A DNA stretch of 31,960 bases from Beroe ovata (GCA_946803715.1 CAMPET010000027.1:4556-36515); one strand, 5' to 3'; shown: positions 1 through 12,575, numbered from the stretch's first letter. Notes: generated by a model from the sequence alone, not told the origin. Numbers and translations: made by a program.

Positions 1-22
1 TGTGTGTGTGTGTGTGTGTGTC
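1..22. repeat. (TG)n microsatellite at the left edge
   Basis: About ten TG units begin the window, inside the intron before the first visible FRY exon. The array is probably longer to the left. Confidence 0.9.
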
Positions 23-62
23 GGATGAGCATCATGTTGTGGTAACAAGGTACAACACTCAG

Positions 63-3000
63 GGGTCGGATGAACAGTGAACAGAACAATCTCCGGGTAA
101 AGGCATACAGTTTGTCCAGTTTTCGGGACTCTTTCCCGGTGCTGCCGTTGGAATACATTCCTCAGGTAAATACATGTTTTCCGATAAAATAGTCGAAATA
201 TTCTAGAGATTATGTCCTTGGGACATGTTACTATTGGATGATCCCGAATACGGGATGGCAGTTTTTCGAAATAGTTGTAATATGGATATTCACGTTATTA
301 CAGGAGTACACTTTGAAAGAGCTGCTGACTGACGACGACATCTTCATTATCACTCGGACATTCTGGTGCTCTCTCTGTCTCAGGTGAGACATCTTAATTA
401 ATAATGAGCATCAGAAATAATCATATTGTCAATCGCCATCAATAACCTTGGGTAATCAATAATCTTTGGTAACATTAAAAGCCATTCTAGTGCTTTTTCG
501 TTCCCATTCTCTTACACAGAGTCTAAATTCGTCTACCTTAAAACTCTAAAAGTCTCAATTCGTCTCACCTAAAGTCTGCAAGTCTCAATTCGTCTCACCT
601 AAAACGTCTCGTCTCAGTGAGAGCGACCTGGAGCACGAGTTCGGGTTTGCTGTCCGTCTTCTCTCGTGTCTCCTCGACTGTATCTGTCTCACGGACACGT
701 ATACGGTGAATCTCCTCGAGAAAGTGCTGGATGAGATGAACTGGGCAAACTTCCCCGGGGTTATACACCTCTTTCTCAAGGGTGTTCCCACTTTAGGTGA
801 GAAATTCCCCTTCATTCCCTCCCACTCTATTCATTCTCTCTTTACTTTCTTTAGACATGTTCGAACCCAACCATTCCTTCTATCGATCACTATCTAATCT
901 ACATCCAGATCTCAATGAGACCACCCTGGAACTGATCGCTAAGCTGATCCCATTCTGTCGGAAGAAAGTTTTTCGAGGGGTGGACGATACGGCACTGCCT
1001 CTCATTGTGCTGTCACTGCTGCCAAAACTCATCATTTCCTACGACTCGTGAGTCAATATCAGTCAATGTATCATTGAAATTCTTACTTTCAATGTATTGA
1101 AATTTTGATCTTCTATAACTTTCTCGTTGTGAATTTCCTGTGACGTTTTTGACTCCACTTCATATCAAATTCTTATGAAATTCCCCCATGAATATCGACG
1201 TTTTTTAACCCAGTTCCCAATCCCCAGGCCCGACGCTTCCTGCTGTAAGATAGCCGAGGAAATCGCTATGATTTGTACAAATATTGAGCCCCTGAAAGAC
1301 CTGGGCAAAGTTATGACCATGTATATCAACAGCTCATACCCTCCCAAAAAATGCCAGGTACTCAATTTGGTGATTGATTGTTTATTGTTTTCTAAGGTTG
1401 GTTCCGTATCATAATGGAGGTCGCAAATCAGAGGAACTGTGTAGTAATCTGTCACCGTTTTCTTCTTTTCAAGCGAAATCTTGGCATTGTTCCAATAACT
1501 CCATCTCCAGATGTGGGTTGGTGCGGTGTGCAAGTACATCAACGACGCTTACATCGACAACTGTTCCCACTTCCTGGTTTATTTGGTCAATATCCTTCAG
1601 AATGGTCCTCATTGCTACTACCAGGCTATATTACAGGTGATTGACACCACTCTCTATTGACACCATTCTCTATTTTCACGACACACACGCTTGACACCAG
1701 TTTCTACTGACACCACTTTTCACCTTACACTCGCTTGACACCAGGTTCTGCTGACACCAGTTTCTGCTGACGTCACTCTGACACCATTTCATTTCAGATA
1801 GTTTACGAGTCTATCAAACATATTTTCCTCAATCACCACTTCATCCCTATTCACTGTCCTAGTGTGTTGCAGGTAAGAGCACTACTTTGCTTTCTGATTG
1901 AAATAGACTTAGTTCTCACATAAAGACTAGCTTATACAACATCTACTCGTTGTAATGGAGTACTGTGTGGGCACTCGTTGTCAAACACAAGGAAACATTT
2001 CCTGTAAACGAGACTTATAAAATCGACTTTGGTCAAGACAGAGTGGTTATGTGCCTAGCCTGGCGAACACGGTGGAGATCCTTGCTGTACGGCATGTTAA
2101 ACAAGGAATCGAAACCGTGGGGTTCCGTACAGACCACTCTGTCACAGAAGTTGATAGCCTAATCACATTCTCGCTTATTTTAATTATTGTTATTTGTCTC
2201 ATTCCAAGTCCAAATTGGACAGTTTTTTGTTAACTGAAATACTTCAAAAACTGGCAGTCACCCCTTCACCAACTGACAGTAGCACACGATTTTAGGTTCT
2301 TGCGAAACACGAGTTCAGTGTGTCCCACGAGGAGCAGGAGATCCTCAAGCTCATCATTTCCTCATCTAGTACAATCAGGTTTGTACGGAGAATTCGAGAG
2401 ACACGTGATCAATAATGAGGAAATAAACTTGCTTTTTGATGAGAAAATGAGTTTCAAAACTCACGCGACTTCGGTCACGCGCTCGCTCACTTGATGAAGT
2501 TTTATCTTGTTCAGATGGAGGTACACTCCATAACCTCCCCTCCCTCTCCTAGTTTGCCCGGTGAAACTGCTAATCTTGATAACTATCGAGCCTCCCTCGG
2601 AGCATTCTCACTCTTCGAACATGGACTGCCTGAACTTCCCGGCCGCTCTATACAGGTTACTGTTACTTGCCTGCTACTCTTATCGGTATTATTCTCTTGA
2701 TCGACAAATATAAACCCACTCCCTCCTTCTCTTCCCAGTTCAAAGTGGATTTCAAGTCTGATCACCCAGACTCAAGCCCCATCTCAACATCTCAACAGTC
2801 CCTGGTTAGCTCAACTCAGAACTTGGTACCGTGTACCAATTGGAAACGGCCCACTAACTGCTTTAGGAAGTGTAGAGACAGAATGGCCAGCTTGCTTAAG
2901 TAAGTGAGGGAAGTGAGAATGGGGGCAAGAATGACTTCCTCAATCACGGGAATATTTCTGTATTATTTCGGAAATTACGAGACAGAATTTTGGGTTTTTT

Positions 3001-6000
3001 GAAACAAACTTCAGCTTTCTGAACGTCATTTATCCATGCTTAAAGGCCAGTGAGAAGTGAGAACTATAATCATCTTTTCTCAGGATATCAGGTGATATTG
3101 AACAGACGAACTCTCGGGTATTCAGTGCAGCAAGTGACTGTGAGATAAGTAAGGAGGTGTACCAGAGTACGAGTAGCTCGGAAAGTATGAGCGCGGTGGA
3201 CCAATCCTCCTCCATCGTCAACCAGTGAGTATGGTGTGTGATGGAGTGTGTGATAAAGTGTGTGATGGTGTGGTGTGTGATGGAGTGGTGTGTGATGAAG
3301 TGTGTGAAATGTGTGTGATGGTGTGGTGTGTGATAGATGTGCTGTGATAAAGTGTGTGTGATTCAGAGTGTGTGAATTACCAATCTCCATCTTCACTCCA
3401 TCCCACCTCACTTCACCTAATCGCATCTCATCCCTCTCACTTGTGCAGGTCTCTACCCAGTATTCCCGATGACACCAGTCTAGCTGGTGCTCTGAACCAG
3501 TTTGATTTCCTAAACGATGAGAACACGGCAGACGAGGGCAACGACACCGACTCCATCAATTCCAGTTGGAGAGTCGGACTCAATACTTGTGAGTTGTTAT
3601 TTACTCAATCCTCACTGATTCTAAACTAGCAACATAACATGGTCACAGAATTGTATTAGTTCAGTCCTACTTATACCTACTCACTGAAATTGTTAGCCAG
3701 TTCTGACCCAAAACTGTTCACAACTTTAAGGATATATGGGCTTAAATTGGCCCTCAAAGACTGAGACTGGAATATCTGCTGATTGAGACTGGAATATCGA
3801 ATTGACATGATAACACAATATTTCAGCTTACCAGACCCACAGTAGAGACAGCAGCGTGGACAGTCTGGTCGGACCACTCTCGAAACAGCGATACAAGTCA
3901 CTACCTCATATCCAGAGGGAGGATACCAGTACCCCTGTGAAACGGTCTCATTCCACCATGAGTCCATCCCGACATGTGTACCCGGGCAAGGTTTGTGCTC
4001 CCGCCATTGTGATGATTGTGATGATTGATTATTGCCCTCCCGCGAACGATATTCGTGAATTGTAACGGCTTGTGTAATACGAGATGTGGAGTCGCTCATT
4101 CTCGATTCAATCCCTGGTTATATGATAAAGCCAGGGGATAAGTCGATAGATTCTCGATGATGAATTTATCATCTCCCCCACATTTGGCATGACGGGATGT
4201 ATCATTTCCTCACCCCCCTGTGACATCACCACTTCCCTCTCAGTCGTCGAACTACGACCGCTACTCGGACGATTCCGATCTCTCAGACGACGAGGAAGAG
4301 GAAGAGGACGGACAGAACAACACGCTCAAACGTCCCCGGTCGTCTACCTCTCCCCACCACTCGCACCGCATGTACAGTAACAAGATGAACCGGGAGCAGA
4401 ATATTGCCGAGATGTCGGCAGAGAAGGAGGAGGAGGGGAGGGAGGAGGATAGTTCGAGTAGGGATGAGGATGATGGATCTGAGGATATATCCGCCACGCC
4501 CAAACTAGGGGACCAGGGAGAAATGTTCTTGCAGAGGTTTGTATGACCCAAATTATGTCGTATTCAAATGATTCTTAGCGTTGGAAGGCCCAATATTTTT
4601 CCGATTCCTCCATATGAAATCCACCATGTCCCTCATCCTTTCCCACACCAAATATCCCCTAACCATATGTCTCCTGACATTGACACAGATTCCCCAGCAG
4701 CTCCAGCTCAGATCTGGAGGATGAGGAGGATTTGCTCAGCTCAGCCCCCGCTTCACCAATACAGCCGCCGCCACCGGGGCTATTCCTACTGCCACCAACC
4801 CCAAATCTGGGAGTGGGAGAGGTCGGAACTGAGATTCAGTGGCTGGATGCTGTCAACTCTCTAGTGAGTGTTAGTCAACGATTTGTATATTATTAAACTT
4901 CTGTTTTTAATCTAACTCATTCTTTTCTATTGTTCGTGAAGGAGTTGAACAGTGAAAAATATTCGTCGAAAGTCCAAGTTTTCGATGTAAAGAAGACTTA
5001 GTTTCTGAGAAACTGTATTTCATAATCCTCTTTTATCATGAAACAAAAGGGTTATTTTCATAGAATGAAGCATTAAATTCAATAACATCTCCAGTTGCGA
5101 AACACAACGGAAGATCTTGACAGCACGATTATCCTGATTTTCCAAAGAATCGTGAAGAACCATCTTCTTCTACTCCGTGAAATCTTCACGGCATCTATCG
5201 ACAATTTTTCTCACGCTCTCCCAGAGGAAATGCTGGGCGTGTTCAGTCAGAGTCTTTCTACCGTGGATCAGATTGAAGTTCCGTTTATCTTCGTCGATAA
5301 CGTTCTTCTTAAGCAGGTACCATAATCATCAGCAATTCATTCACTGATAAGTATCAGATCTAAACTTTGGATCTTCAATTGATCAACGTAGAATTCAAAT
5401 CCGGAGGAATTTTGGAGCTCGCTCATCGGGAAATCGAGTGAAATCCTAGTTTCTTCTCAGATGTTAAGTAAGACGTCACTTGACGAATAGCTCCTCAGGG
5501 AAGCGAGATAGGGTCAAAATTAGACCGGGAATCGATTCAGCGTCCGAAAATACATGGGAATGCGTAGTATTTGCATGAAAACGGGACAAAAATTTTCCTT
5601 CGAATTTCTGATCCGAGTATCGGTAAAAATGAAATGAGTGACTCCACACTTTTTTACTTCGATTTCGAGGGTCTCAAATGAGTACTCAACTGGCACTGAC
5701 GACACCATTTTTCCACCAAATCATTTCTCCTACTCTCACACTACAAGTATCAACTCTCTTTGCGATCATTTGAAGTTCATACTCGCCATGAAACCACGCC
5801 CAAATGACGATTTCAAACCCGTGGGAAGTTATGCCTATAAAAACGCGAAAATCAATGGGACGCACCGATACCAAAAAACGTCCATAATCTATTTTACAGA
5901 TGGCATACTAGAAATATGTGTTTCTAACCTATTTTTCGACGTAGAATTCAAATCTGAAGGAATTTTTGAGCTAACTCATCTGGAAATCGACTAAAATCCT

Positions 6001-9000
6001 AGTTTCTTCTCAGATGTTAAGTAAGAAGTCGCGTGACGAATAGCTCCTCAGGGAAGCGAGATAGGGTCAAAATTAGACCGGGAATCGATTCAGCGTCCGA
6101 AAATACATGGGAATGCGTTGTATTTGCATGAAAATTGGACAAAAAGTTTTCTTCGGATTTCCGATCTGAGTATCGTTAAAAATGAAATGAGTGACTTCAC
6201 ACTTTTTTACTTCGATTTCGAGGGTCTCAAATGAGTATTAAACTGGCTCTGACGACACCATTTTTCCACCAAATCATTTCTCCTACTCTCACACTACAAG
6301 TATCAACTCTCTTTGCGATCATTTGAAGTTCATACTTGCCGTGAAACGACGCCCAAATGACGATTTCAAACCCGTGGGAAGCAAACACAACAAAAACGCG
6401 AAAATCAATGGGACACACCGGTACCAAAAAACGTCCATAATCCATTTTACAGATGTCATACTAGAAATAGGTGTTCCTAACCTATTTTTCGACGTAGAAT
6501 TCAAATCTGGAGGAATTTTTGAGCTAACTCATCAGGAAATCGACTAAAATCCTAGTTTCTTCTCAGATGTAAAGTTAGAAGTCGCGTGACGAATAGCTCC
6601 TCAGGGAAGCGAGATAGGGTCAAAATTAGACCGGGAATCGATTCAGCGTCCGAAAATACATGGGAATGCGTTGTATTTGCATGAAAATTGGACAAAAAGT
6701 TTTCTTCGGATTTCCGATCTGAGTATCGTTAAAAATGAAATGAGTGACTTCACACTTTTTTACTTCGATTTCGAGGGTCTCAAATGAGTATTAAACTGGC
6801 TCTGACGACACCATTTTTCCACCAAATCATTTCTCCTACTCTCACACTACAAGTATCAACTCTCTTTGCGATCATTTGAAGTTCATACTTGCCGTGAAAC
6901 GACGCCCAAATGACGATTTCAAACCCGTGGGAAGCAAACACAACAAAAACGCGAAAATCAATGGGACACACCGGTACCAAAAAACGGCCAAGAACAATTT
7001 TACTGGTGGCATACTAGAAATGGGTGTTCCTTGCCTATTTTTCGACGTAGAATTCAAATCTGGAGGAATTTTTGAGCTAACTCATCAGGAAATCGAGTAA
7101 AATCCTAGTTTTTTCTCAGATGTTAAGTAAGAAGTCACGTGACTAATAGCTCCTCAGGGCAGCGAGATAGGTTCAAAATTAGAGCGGGAACCGATTCAGC
7201 GTCCGAAAATACATGGGAATGCGTAGCATTTGCATGAAAATTGGACAAAAAGTTTCCTTCGAATTTCCGATCTGAGTATCGGTAAAGATGAAATGAGTGA
7301 CTCCACACTTTTTTGCTTCGATTTCGAGGGTCTCAAATGAGTACTTAACTCCACACTTCGATGTCGGGCAATTTATCTTATTTCCTTTTTTCGACAAAGA
7401 CCACTTGCATAGTTTCTGATCCTGTAGCTCTTTCCCTCTATAGGAAGACATCAAGAACAAAGTCCTCTACCACATTCTGGGATCACGGGAGAAAGTGGAT
7501 TTCCTTGCCCGAAACCAGCCCGCCACGGCCCGCGAGATAAAGTCCCTGACGGATCATAGCAGTGGGGCTCACGGTGGGGCTATGAATATCAAACAGAACC
7601 TGAAAACAAAGAGTAGGATCACCAAGATCTGTAAAGACCTTCAGGTTCGGGTCAGATTGTGAAATTATCATGTAACTTGTATGGCAATCTGCGTGTGTTT
7701 AGGCATCAATAACCTCCTGATTCCAGAACGAATCATGTCTGTTATTCTTCTCAAGATCTCAGGATAAACTCCCCCACATTTCCTCCACCCACCCCCCATT
7801 TCTTAGGGAATCCACCCCTCTTCCCGCAGTCCCCCCTCTAAACCCCCTTCCCTCTCCCAAGGGACTGCACACACAATACTGTGCCCTGTACACGACATTT
7901 AGTCACCTGGTGGACATGGTCAATGATATGAGGAAGGATGAATCCCTACTGGACATATCGGATTATGTTGGGGACCTTGCCAGTCGACTATTCCAGGTAA
8001 TAACCAACTCTAATCGCGTTAATCCGTGGTTTCTGTCAAGTCGCGATGAGTTCGCGCGCCATGTTGGTGTCTTCACTCCACACACCTCCCACTTCCCAGG
8101 CCCAAATGAACCCTGATATCGCATCCCTCTCCTCTGGGCACAGTGACAGATCTCTCCCTCGAGACATATTCTCTCTGGAGCCACTCCAAGAGCAGCCCTT
8201 CACAACTTCCCCTGAATCGAAGTCAGGTGGAGTGGCTGGAGGGAGTAAGGGTTCACGGTCAAGGTACAACCTCGTTCTTCATTATGATTTGTTGATATTG
8301 TTCGTTGTTCTATCTTCTACTGATGGAATTCTGTCGCAGGGAGTCAAGTAACGAAGATGGGATCTCCATCTCCAAACTCGATCTCAACATGCCCCCATCC
8401 CGGTCTCTGAGCGACGACACGTCCGCGTACAAGACACCCCCGACCACCTCCCCGAACACGGGACTTGCTCTCCTTCCCTCCGCCTCGATCCTCACTGCTC
8501 TCACGGGAACGTCTGCTCCCCCTGATAATATTGCCGCTCGGGCAGCGGCTGTTAGTGCAGGGGGCGAGGTGGCGCCAAAAGCGAGTACAGCTCCGGGAAG
8601 CTTGTCATTCAGTGAGTAATAGGGAAGTGTCGAGTGAAGATTTGATTATTTGTTAAGGGAAAAAAGTTAGGTTATAATGATCGAAATGCTGTTCGAAGCA
8701 ATTTCATTTCCAATCAACGAAGATGCCCTTCCGGAAATCCCCCCTCTATAATCACCCATTTCTCAGAATCTATGGAAGAGGAGTTCTCGGAGACGAGTGA
8801 CGTCACTCCCCCCTCATCTCTGACAACCCCAGCTTCCATCCATCCTCCCTGTACGACCACAGCAAGTACAGGCGATGTGAGTGGTGGGGGTTGTAGTACG
8901 ACCACAGCTACAAGTGTGGAGGATGGTCGATCACAGGTTGCAAGTGTGGAGAGTGGAGCTTTGACGACCAAAGTTAAGCCCGTGGGTAAGTTCCATGATG

Positions 9001-11569
9001 ATTCTGATTTGCGGTGTTCGAAATGCCTAATTATTAAGGAGAATATAGATCGAAACTCATAATTTTTCCAATCTGTACGGAAGTTAACGGAAGTTTGCTT
9101 CATATCAGAGAAGAAGCGCACACACCGTCGTGGATACAGCGAGGCTCACATCGAAATGTTCAAGAGTGTGGAGCTGGAATTCTCGGGCGGTAACGGTTTG
9201 GGAGGGTGTGCCAAGTCCGAGAGTGTATCGCAGCACAACCTCGATACTGTATCGATACCGGGGAGCCGGGGCAGGTCGCCGGTGCCCCTTTCGCCACGGG
9301 CTACACACCCAGCAACTCATAGGAAGAGTAACCTGGTTAGTGGAGTGGGGTGATTGGTGTGGGGGGTGAGTGGTGTGTGGGGTGTGGAGTGTGGTGAGTT
9401 AGAGTGTGGGGTGAGTTAGTGGAGTGNGTGAGTGGAGTGGGGTGAGTGGTGTGGGGTGAGTGGAGTGGGGTGAGTTAGAGTGTGGTGTTTGGAGACTGGA
9501 GTCTGTGTGAGGCTAACAACTGCGTTCATGCCAGCCTCGCTAAAGAGAGCGTCCTGAAATCTGATGATTTTCGGAAGTGATATTCAAGGTGATGTCTGAG
9601 ACGATGTTTCTCGGTTCTCTGGGACGACTAATCTCCAACCTCTGCATTTTCTCCCAGGAACTATCGGATTCGGTGAACAACATTCACCTCTCGCAAGTGG
9701 ACGTGAGAGTGGAGAATATCGGGCAGGACAACGTGTCCGAGGAACCCTCAGAAACGGAGGAGGACTCGTGTTCGTTGCTGAGTGAGGTTCCGCCCCCTCC
9801 GACTCCAGGTTTGTGAGGGACGGGAGATTGTCTGTTGCTTCATGCGACGTTCACTAGTTTCTCAAGACCCTGTGGGAGAATCTATCCACTCGAACCTCAA
9901 AATAGGCCCTAAAAAAGTTCTCCATTCAGTTAACGGACTCTTATTCCCATCACGTACTATGTTTCTCTCTCAGGGACGGAGAACGCATCGACGGACGGTG
10001 ATCAAGATTTCGAGTTCCCTCTCCCACCCAATGAGGCGTACTACACATCACCGCAGATAGCGAGACGGGAATTGGACCGGGGGCACTTAACCCAAGCCCC
10101 AAGTGCAGGTTAGAGTGGGAAATTGGGTGTTGGTCGTGGTTGTACATGATCAGGTGTTCTTGATCGCGAGCCTCTCCCTAAAATCTTTAGTTGTATAATT
10201 GGCTGTATAATTGGTTGTTCGTATGAGTGTTTGAATACGTGGAAGAGGGTTTTGAAATGTCGATTATAACACGGTGATCATCCACAGAATCGATCCCGGA
10301 GGAGGTTGAACTGGAGGAATCCACAGAGAGTTTGTACACAGAATCAGGACAGATACTCCTGCTCTCCAAACTAGAGGTCACGGTGGACAAGAGATCGAGG
10401 AAAGGGTCCACAAATGAGGGATCTGCAAATGAGGAGGGCTCCGCTCATTCCGCTCATTCCAGAACAAGTTCTGCCAGTGAACATCAGTCACTCGATGATG
10501 AAGTTATCGAGGTAATATCGGGTGATATATAAATAGCCGGATAATATATATATATGTTTCGTTTTATAACTTCCAAATGTTATAAATCCACATTTTTGAC
10601 CCAGGAGAAGGTTCTGGTCTCATTTGATGAGACACCAGAACTCGACAGTACTCTGATCAGTCCCAATGAGACAACATTCCTGGACCAGCCATCTCCGACT
10701 GCCCCTTCTGTCCAGTTAGAGGACATAGCGATCGAGGAAGCGGAAAATGTGAGTCCTGTGAGCCGAAATGTTTAATATGGGGTGATTAGGGGGACTAGAT
10801 CGGATCTTCGGAAGACTTGAGATTTCGTATTTCCGTGACCAAACATTTCTCTTGATTAACAGGAATCCGGTATTCCAATTCCTGCGCACGATACGTCCGA
10901 TTTGGAACAGACATTGACAGCCAGCTCTCTGAATGCTAGTTCATTGAATGCCAGTGTTATTACAACTGTGATGGCAGGAACTTCACCACAGGTGATGAGA
11001 CTATAAACAAGTTCTCAATTCTCCCCCAGTAAACTTTCATCCGCGCATCTGTGTGTGTGTATGTGTGTGTGTGTATGTATGTGTGTGTGTCCTCTTACCC
11101 AACTCCTACCCCCTAGAGCACTAGTTACACTGGAATAATGTCAAGTTTATCAGCTGCACAATGTGTGGTTTTCATCAACGATCACATCGCTGCAGTCGCC
11201 GATGCTGCAGCTCTTGAGACCCTGCACCAGGTAAAATGAGAAGTCACTGTTTGAGTGCGATCTCAAAAACACTCTTCTGTGAATCTCGGAGTTTCTGTGA
11301 CTGAATTCATATCGCTTATCTCAATGTTCACGTGATTTCAGGCTCGTCTCCGGTTTGGTGGCTACTATTTCGGTAATAACGAGAGTGAAGATACACTCGT
11401 ACTGCTTGGTATTTTCTGCCAGCATGGCGTTGTTCCCCACTCGGCCCTTGGCCCCGCTCCGCGAGGGGGCAGAGTCGCGTTGTGGGGCTCCGGCTGTGAT
11501 CGTCTCGTGGGAACTAACCTTATGTCAGACACTTTGAGACTGGAAAACGCTGTTAATTCCTTCACCTGA
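63..11569 (+). CDS. FRY: Furry homologue (FRY/FRYL family), C-terminal part, about 30 exons
   Basis: Furry proteins are very large scaffolds that activate NDR/Tricornered kinases and act in cell polarity and spindle integrity. The exons I deduce from GT-AG sites and frame are 63-165, 304-383, 618-796, 855-1047, 1228-1357, 1511-1636, 1798-1872, 2042-2149, 2296-2382, 2515-2655, 2739-2899, 3084-3224, 3449-3588, 3827-3990, 4244-4536, 4689-4863, 5095-5316, 7444-7644, 7862-7996, 8100-8263, 8340-8611, 8767-8985, 9109-9335, 9658-9808, 9974-10108, 10288-10511, 10605-10748, 10863-10991, 11117-11230 and 11342-11569 (TGA). They give 1,619 codons in one frame. Family matches include VCKYINDAYID..LVYLVNIL, the ELPGRSIQFKVDF block, NLVPCTNWKRP, the NQFDFLNDE acidic block and VPFIFVDNVLLKQ. 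The last exons match the end of vertebrate FRY (NLMSDTLRLENAV beside NYKLMELNLEIRESL). The 5' end lies outside the window. Junctions at 2149 and 2382 are the least certain. Confidence 0.88.
1640..1797. repeat. Degenerate TGACACCA tandem repeat in a FRY intron
   Basis: The intron 1637-1797 is mostly a degenerate array of about eight TGACACCA cores spaced 15-30 bp apart (TTGACACCACTC, CTGACACCAGTT and similar). The same core recurs elsewhere in the window, for example near 20430-20475, 23460 and 23525, and as its reverse complement at 21871-21902 and 29811. Confidence 0.65.
3225..3372. repeat. GTGTGTGATG-type minisatellite in a FRY intron
   Basis: Irregular tandem units built from GTGTGTGATGGAGT and GTGTGATAAAGT fill most of the intron after exon 3084-3224, right behind the 5' splice site. 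No coding potential is seen on the sense strand. Confidence 0.8.
5386..7348. repeat. 553-bp tandem repeat, about 3.5 copies, in a FRY intron
   Basis: The landmark ACGTAGAATTCAAAT recurs at 5386, 5939, 6492 and 7045, exactly 553 bp apart, giving three full copies and a fourth that ends near 7348. Copies two and three are nearly identical except in a short block (compare 6431-6480 with 6984-7033); the first copy is more diverged. The array accounts for most of the 2.1-kb intron 5317-7443, by far the longest in this gene. Each full copy keeps a plus-strand open frame of about 70 codons (5788-5994, 6341-6547, 6894-7100). Each copy also keeps a minus-strand open stretch of about 55 codons (around 5520-5689 and its equivalents). 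The period is not a multiple of three, so the array is not one long protein repeat. It may be a dispersed satellite or a mobile-element fragment. Confidence 0.93.
8100..10991 (+). other. Nine exons coding a low-complexity insertion in the FRY C-terminal region
   Basis: These nine FRY exons (about 555 residues) separate the conserved block ending ISDYVGDLASRLFQ (exon 7862-7996) from the conserved C-terminal block starting SLSAAQCVVFINDH (exon 11117-11230). They are rich in Ser, Thr, Glu, Asp and Pro, with many SP/TP dipeptides and acidic runs, and no domain I recognise. All junctions keep frame. In vertebrate FRY, as I recall it, the two conserved blocks are only some tens of residues apart, so this looks like a lineage-specific disordered expansion. 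I infer disorder from composition only. Confidence 0.6.
9336..9490. repeat. GGTGAGTGGAGTG minisatellite in a FRY intron
   Basis: Units of about 10-15 bp such as GGTGAGTGGAGTGG and GGTGTGGGGTGAGT begin directly after the 5' splice site of exon 9109-9335. They contain many GGTGAGT strings, each resembling a splice donor. One N sits at 9427. The rest of the intron to 9657 shows nothing else. Confidence 0.8.
11050..11090. repeat. (TG)n/(TGTA) microsatellite in a FRY intron
   Basis: An imperfect TG array broken by TATG lies between exons 10863-10991 and 11117-11230. Confidence 0.9.
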
Positions 11570-12575
11570 ACTCTAGAAGAGAGTTCTAGGTGTTAAAACT
11601 AGGTAAACTAGGGTTAAGACGAATCGAAATGATCTTCTTGGTCAAATTTTCAGGGTAAAGATGAGTTGTGTATTCTTGATGATCAATCTTTGATTTTAAT
11701 TTCTTTGTCATGATAATTCGTGTTGATACTATATTTAATTTCCTTTACATACTAGTAAGTAATGTACAGTTGTATACACTATACTTAGATATCCGGTAGT
11801 CGAAAAGTTATCTGATGATGCACTTATAGACACCGAAATTCGTTTGATGTTCATCAACTTCAATCTATGTTTTAATTTCGCCCATGTGAGAACTTTTGGT
11901 CAAGAATTAGCTATCCTTGAAAGAGTAGATTCCACTCATTGCATAAGCTTATGCAAAGAGTGGAATCTCAGTTATAAGTGGGTTTTCCCAGTTCCCACGC
12001 TCATCTGATTTTATCCAACGCGAGAACTCCACTTATTTCATTTAAATCTTCGAGAGCTGCATGCGCGGCGCGGCGCCGACCTAACACGCTTGTGCGCGGC
12101 GCGACTATTTTTATCGTGATCCTTCATCTTTCATTCTGAATTTAAATTTTTAACATAAGTTCAAATCAAACAATGAGTTTTAAGCCATAATAAGCAATAA
12201 GAATGTGATCAAAGTTATAATTGAAGATTTTGAAACTGCGCGGCTCATTTTTTATTTTTCATCGTATTCATTTATATTTTTTTCTAATCAAAATATACTT
12301 TTCATGAAGTATAATATCAACAAAAATTTGAACAAATAAATTGAATACGATTTTCGACGTTACCGTTTCATCTCAAAGTTGTTTTATTGTCCCATTTGCT
12401 TGTGTCCCATTTGCTTGCTTGTGTTTATGATAACAATTTTTAGTTCTTCTTCATCCTTGTAATGAATGGAAGAAAAGTTATCATAGATGTATCATGTAGT
12501 TTTGCTTCTGCCATTTTGTGTCTACCATTGTTAATAATTCAGTGTGAATCATATAATTCCGATCATTGCCAGGTC
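11570..12575. other. Intergenic region between FRY and CENPJ
   Basis: This is AT-rich non-coding DNA holding the FRY 3' flank and probably the CENPJ promoter and 5' leader. No convincing ORF is present. It contains a 42-bp near-perfect palindrome (11927-11968), a short GC-rich patch of GCGCGGCGC strings near 12061-12107, and a direct repeat of TCCCATTTGCTTG near 12390-12416. An upstream in-frame ATG at 12462 could extend the CENPJ protein by 38 codons. An acceptor-like AG at 12572 suggests a leader intron instead. Confidence 0.6.
11927..11968. repeat. 42-bp near-perfect palindrome
   Basis: AGATTCCACTC at 11927 is the exact reverse complement of GAGTGGAATCT at the other end. The centre is TTGCATAAGCTTATGCAA, apart from one mismatched position. 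The two 21-bp halves pair at all but one position with no loop, about 360 bp downstream of the FRY stop codon. It could form a hairpin in RNA or a cruciform, or be a dimeric protein-binding site. Confidence 0.85.

Noticed and set aside
8714-9121. Long minus-strand frame opposite FRY exons
   Set aside because: It is antisense to a well-supported FRY exon with continuous phase, and shows no family features.
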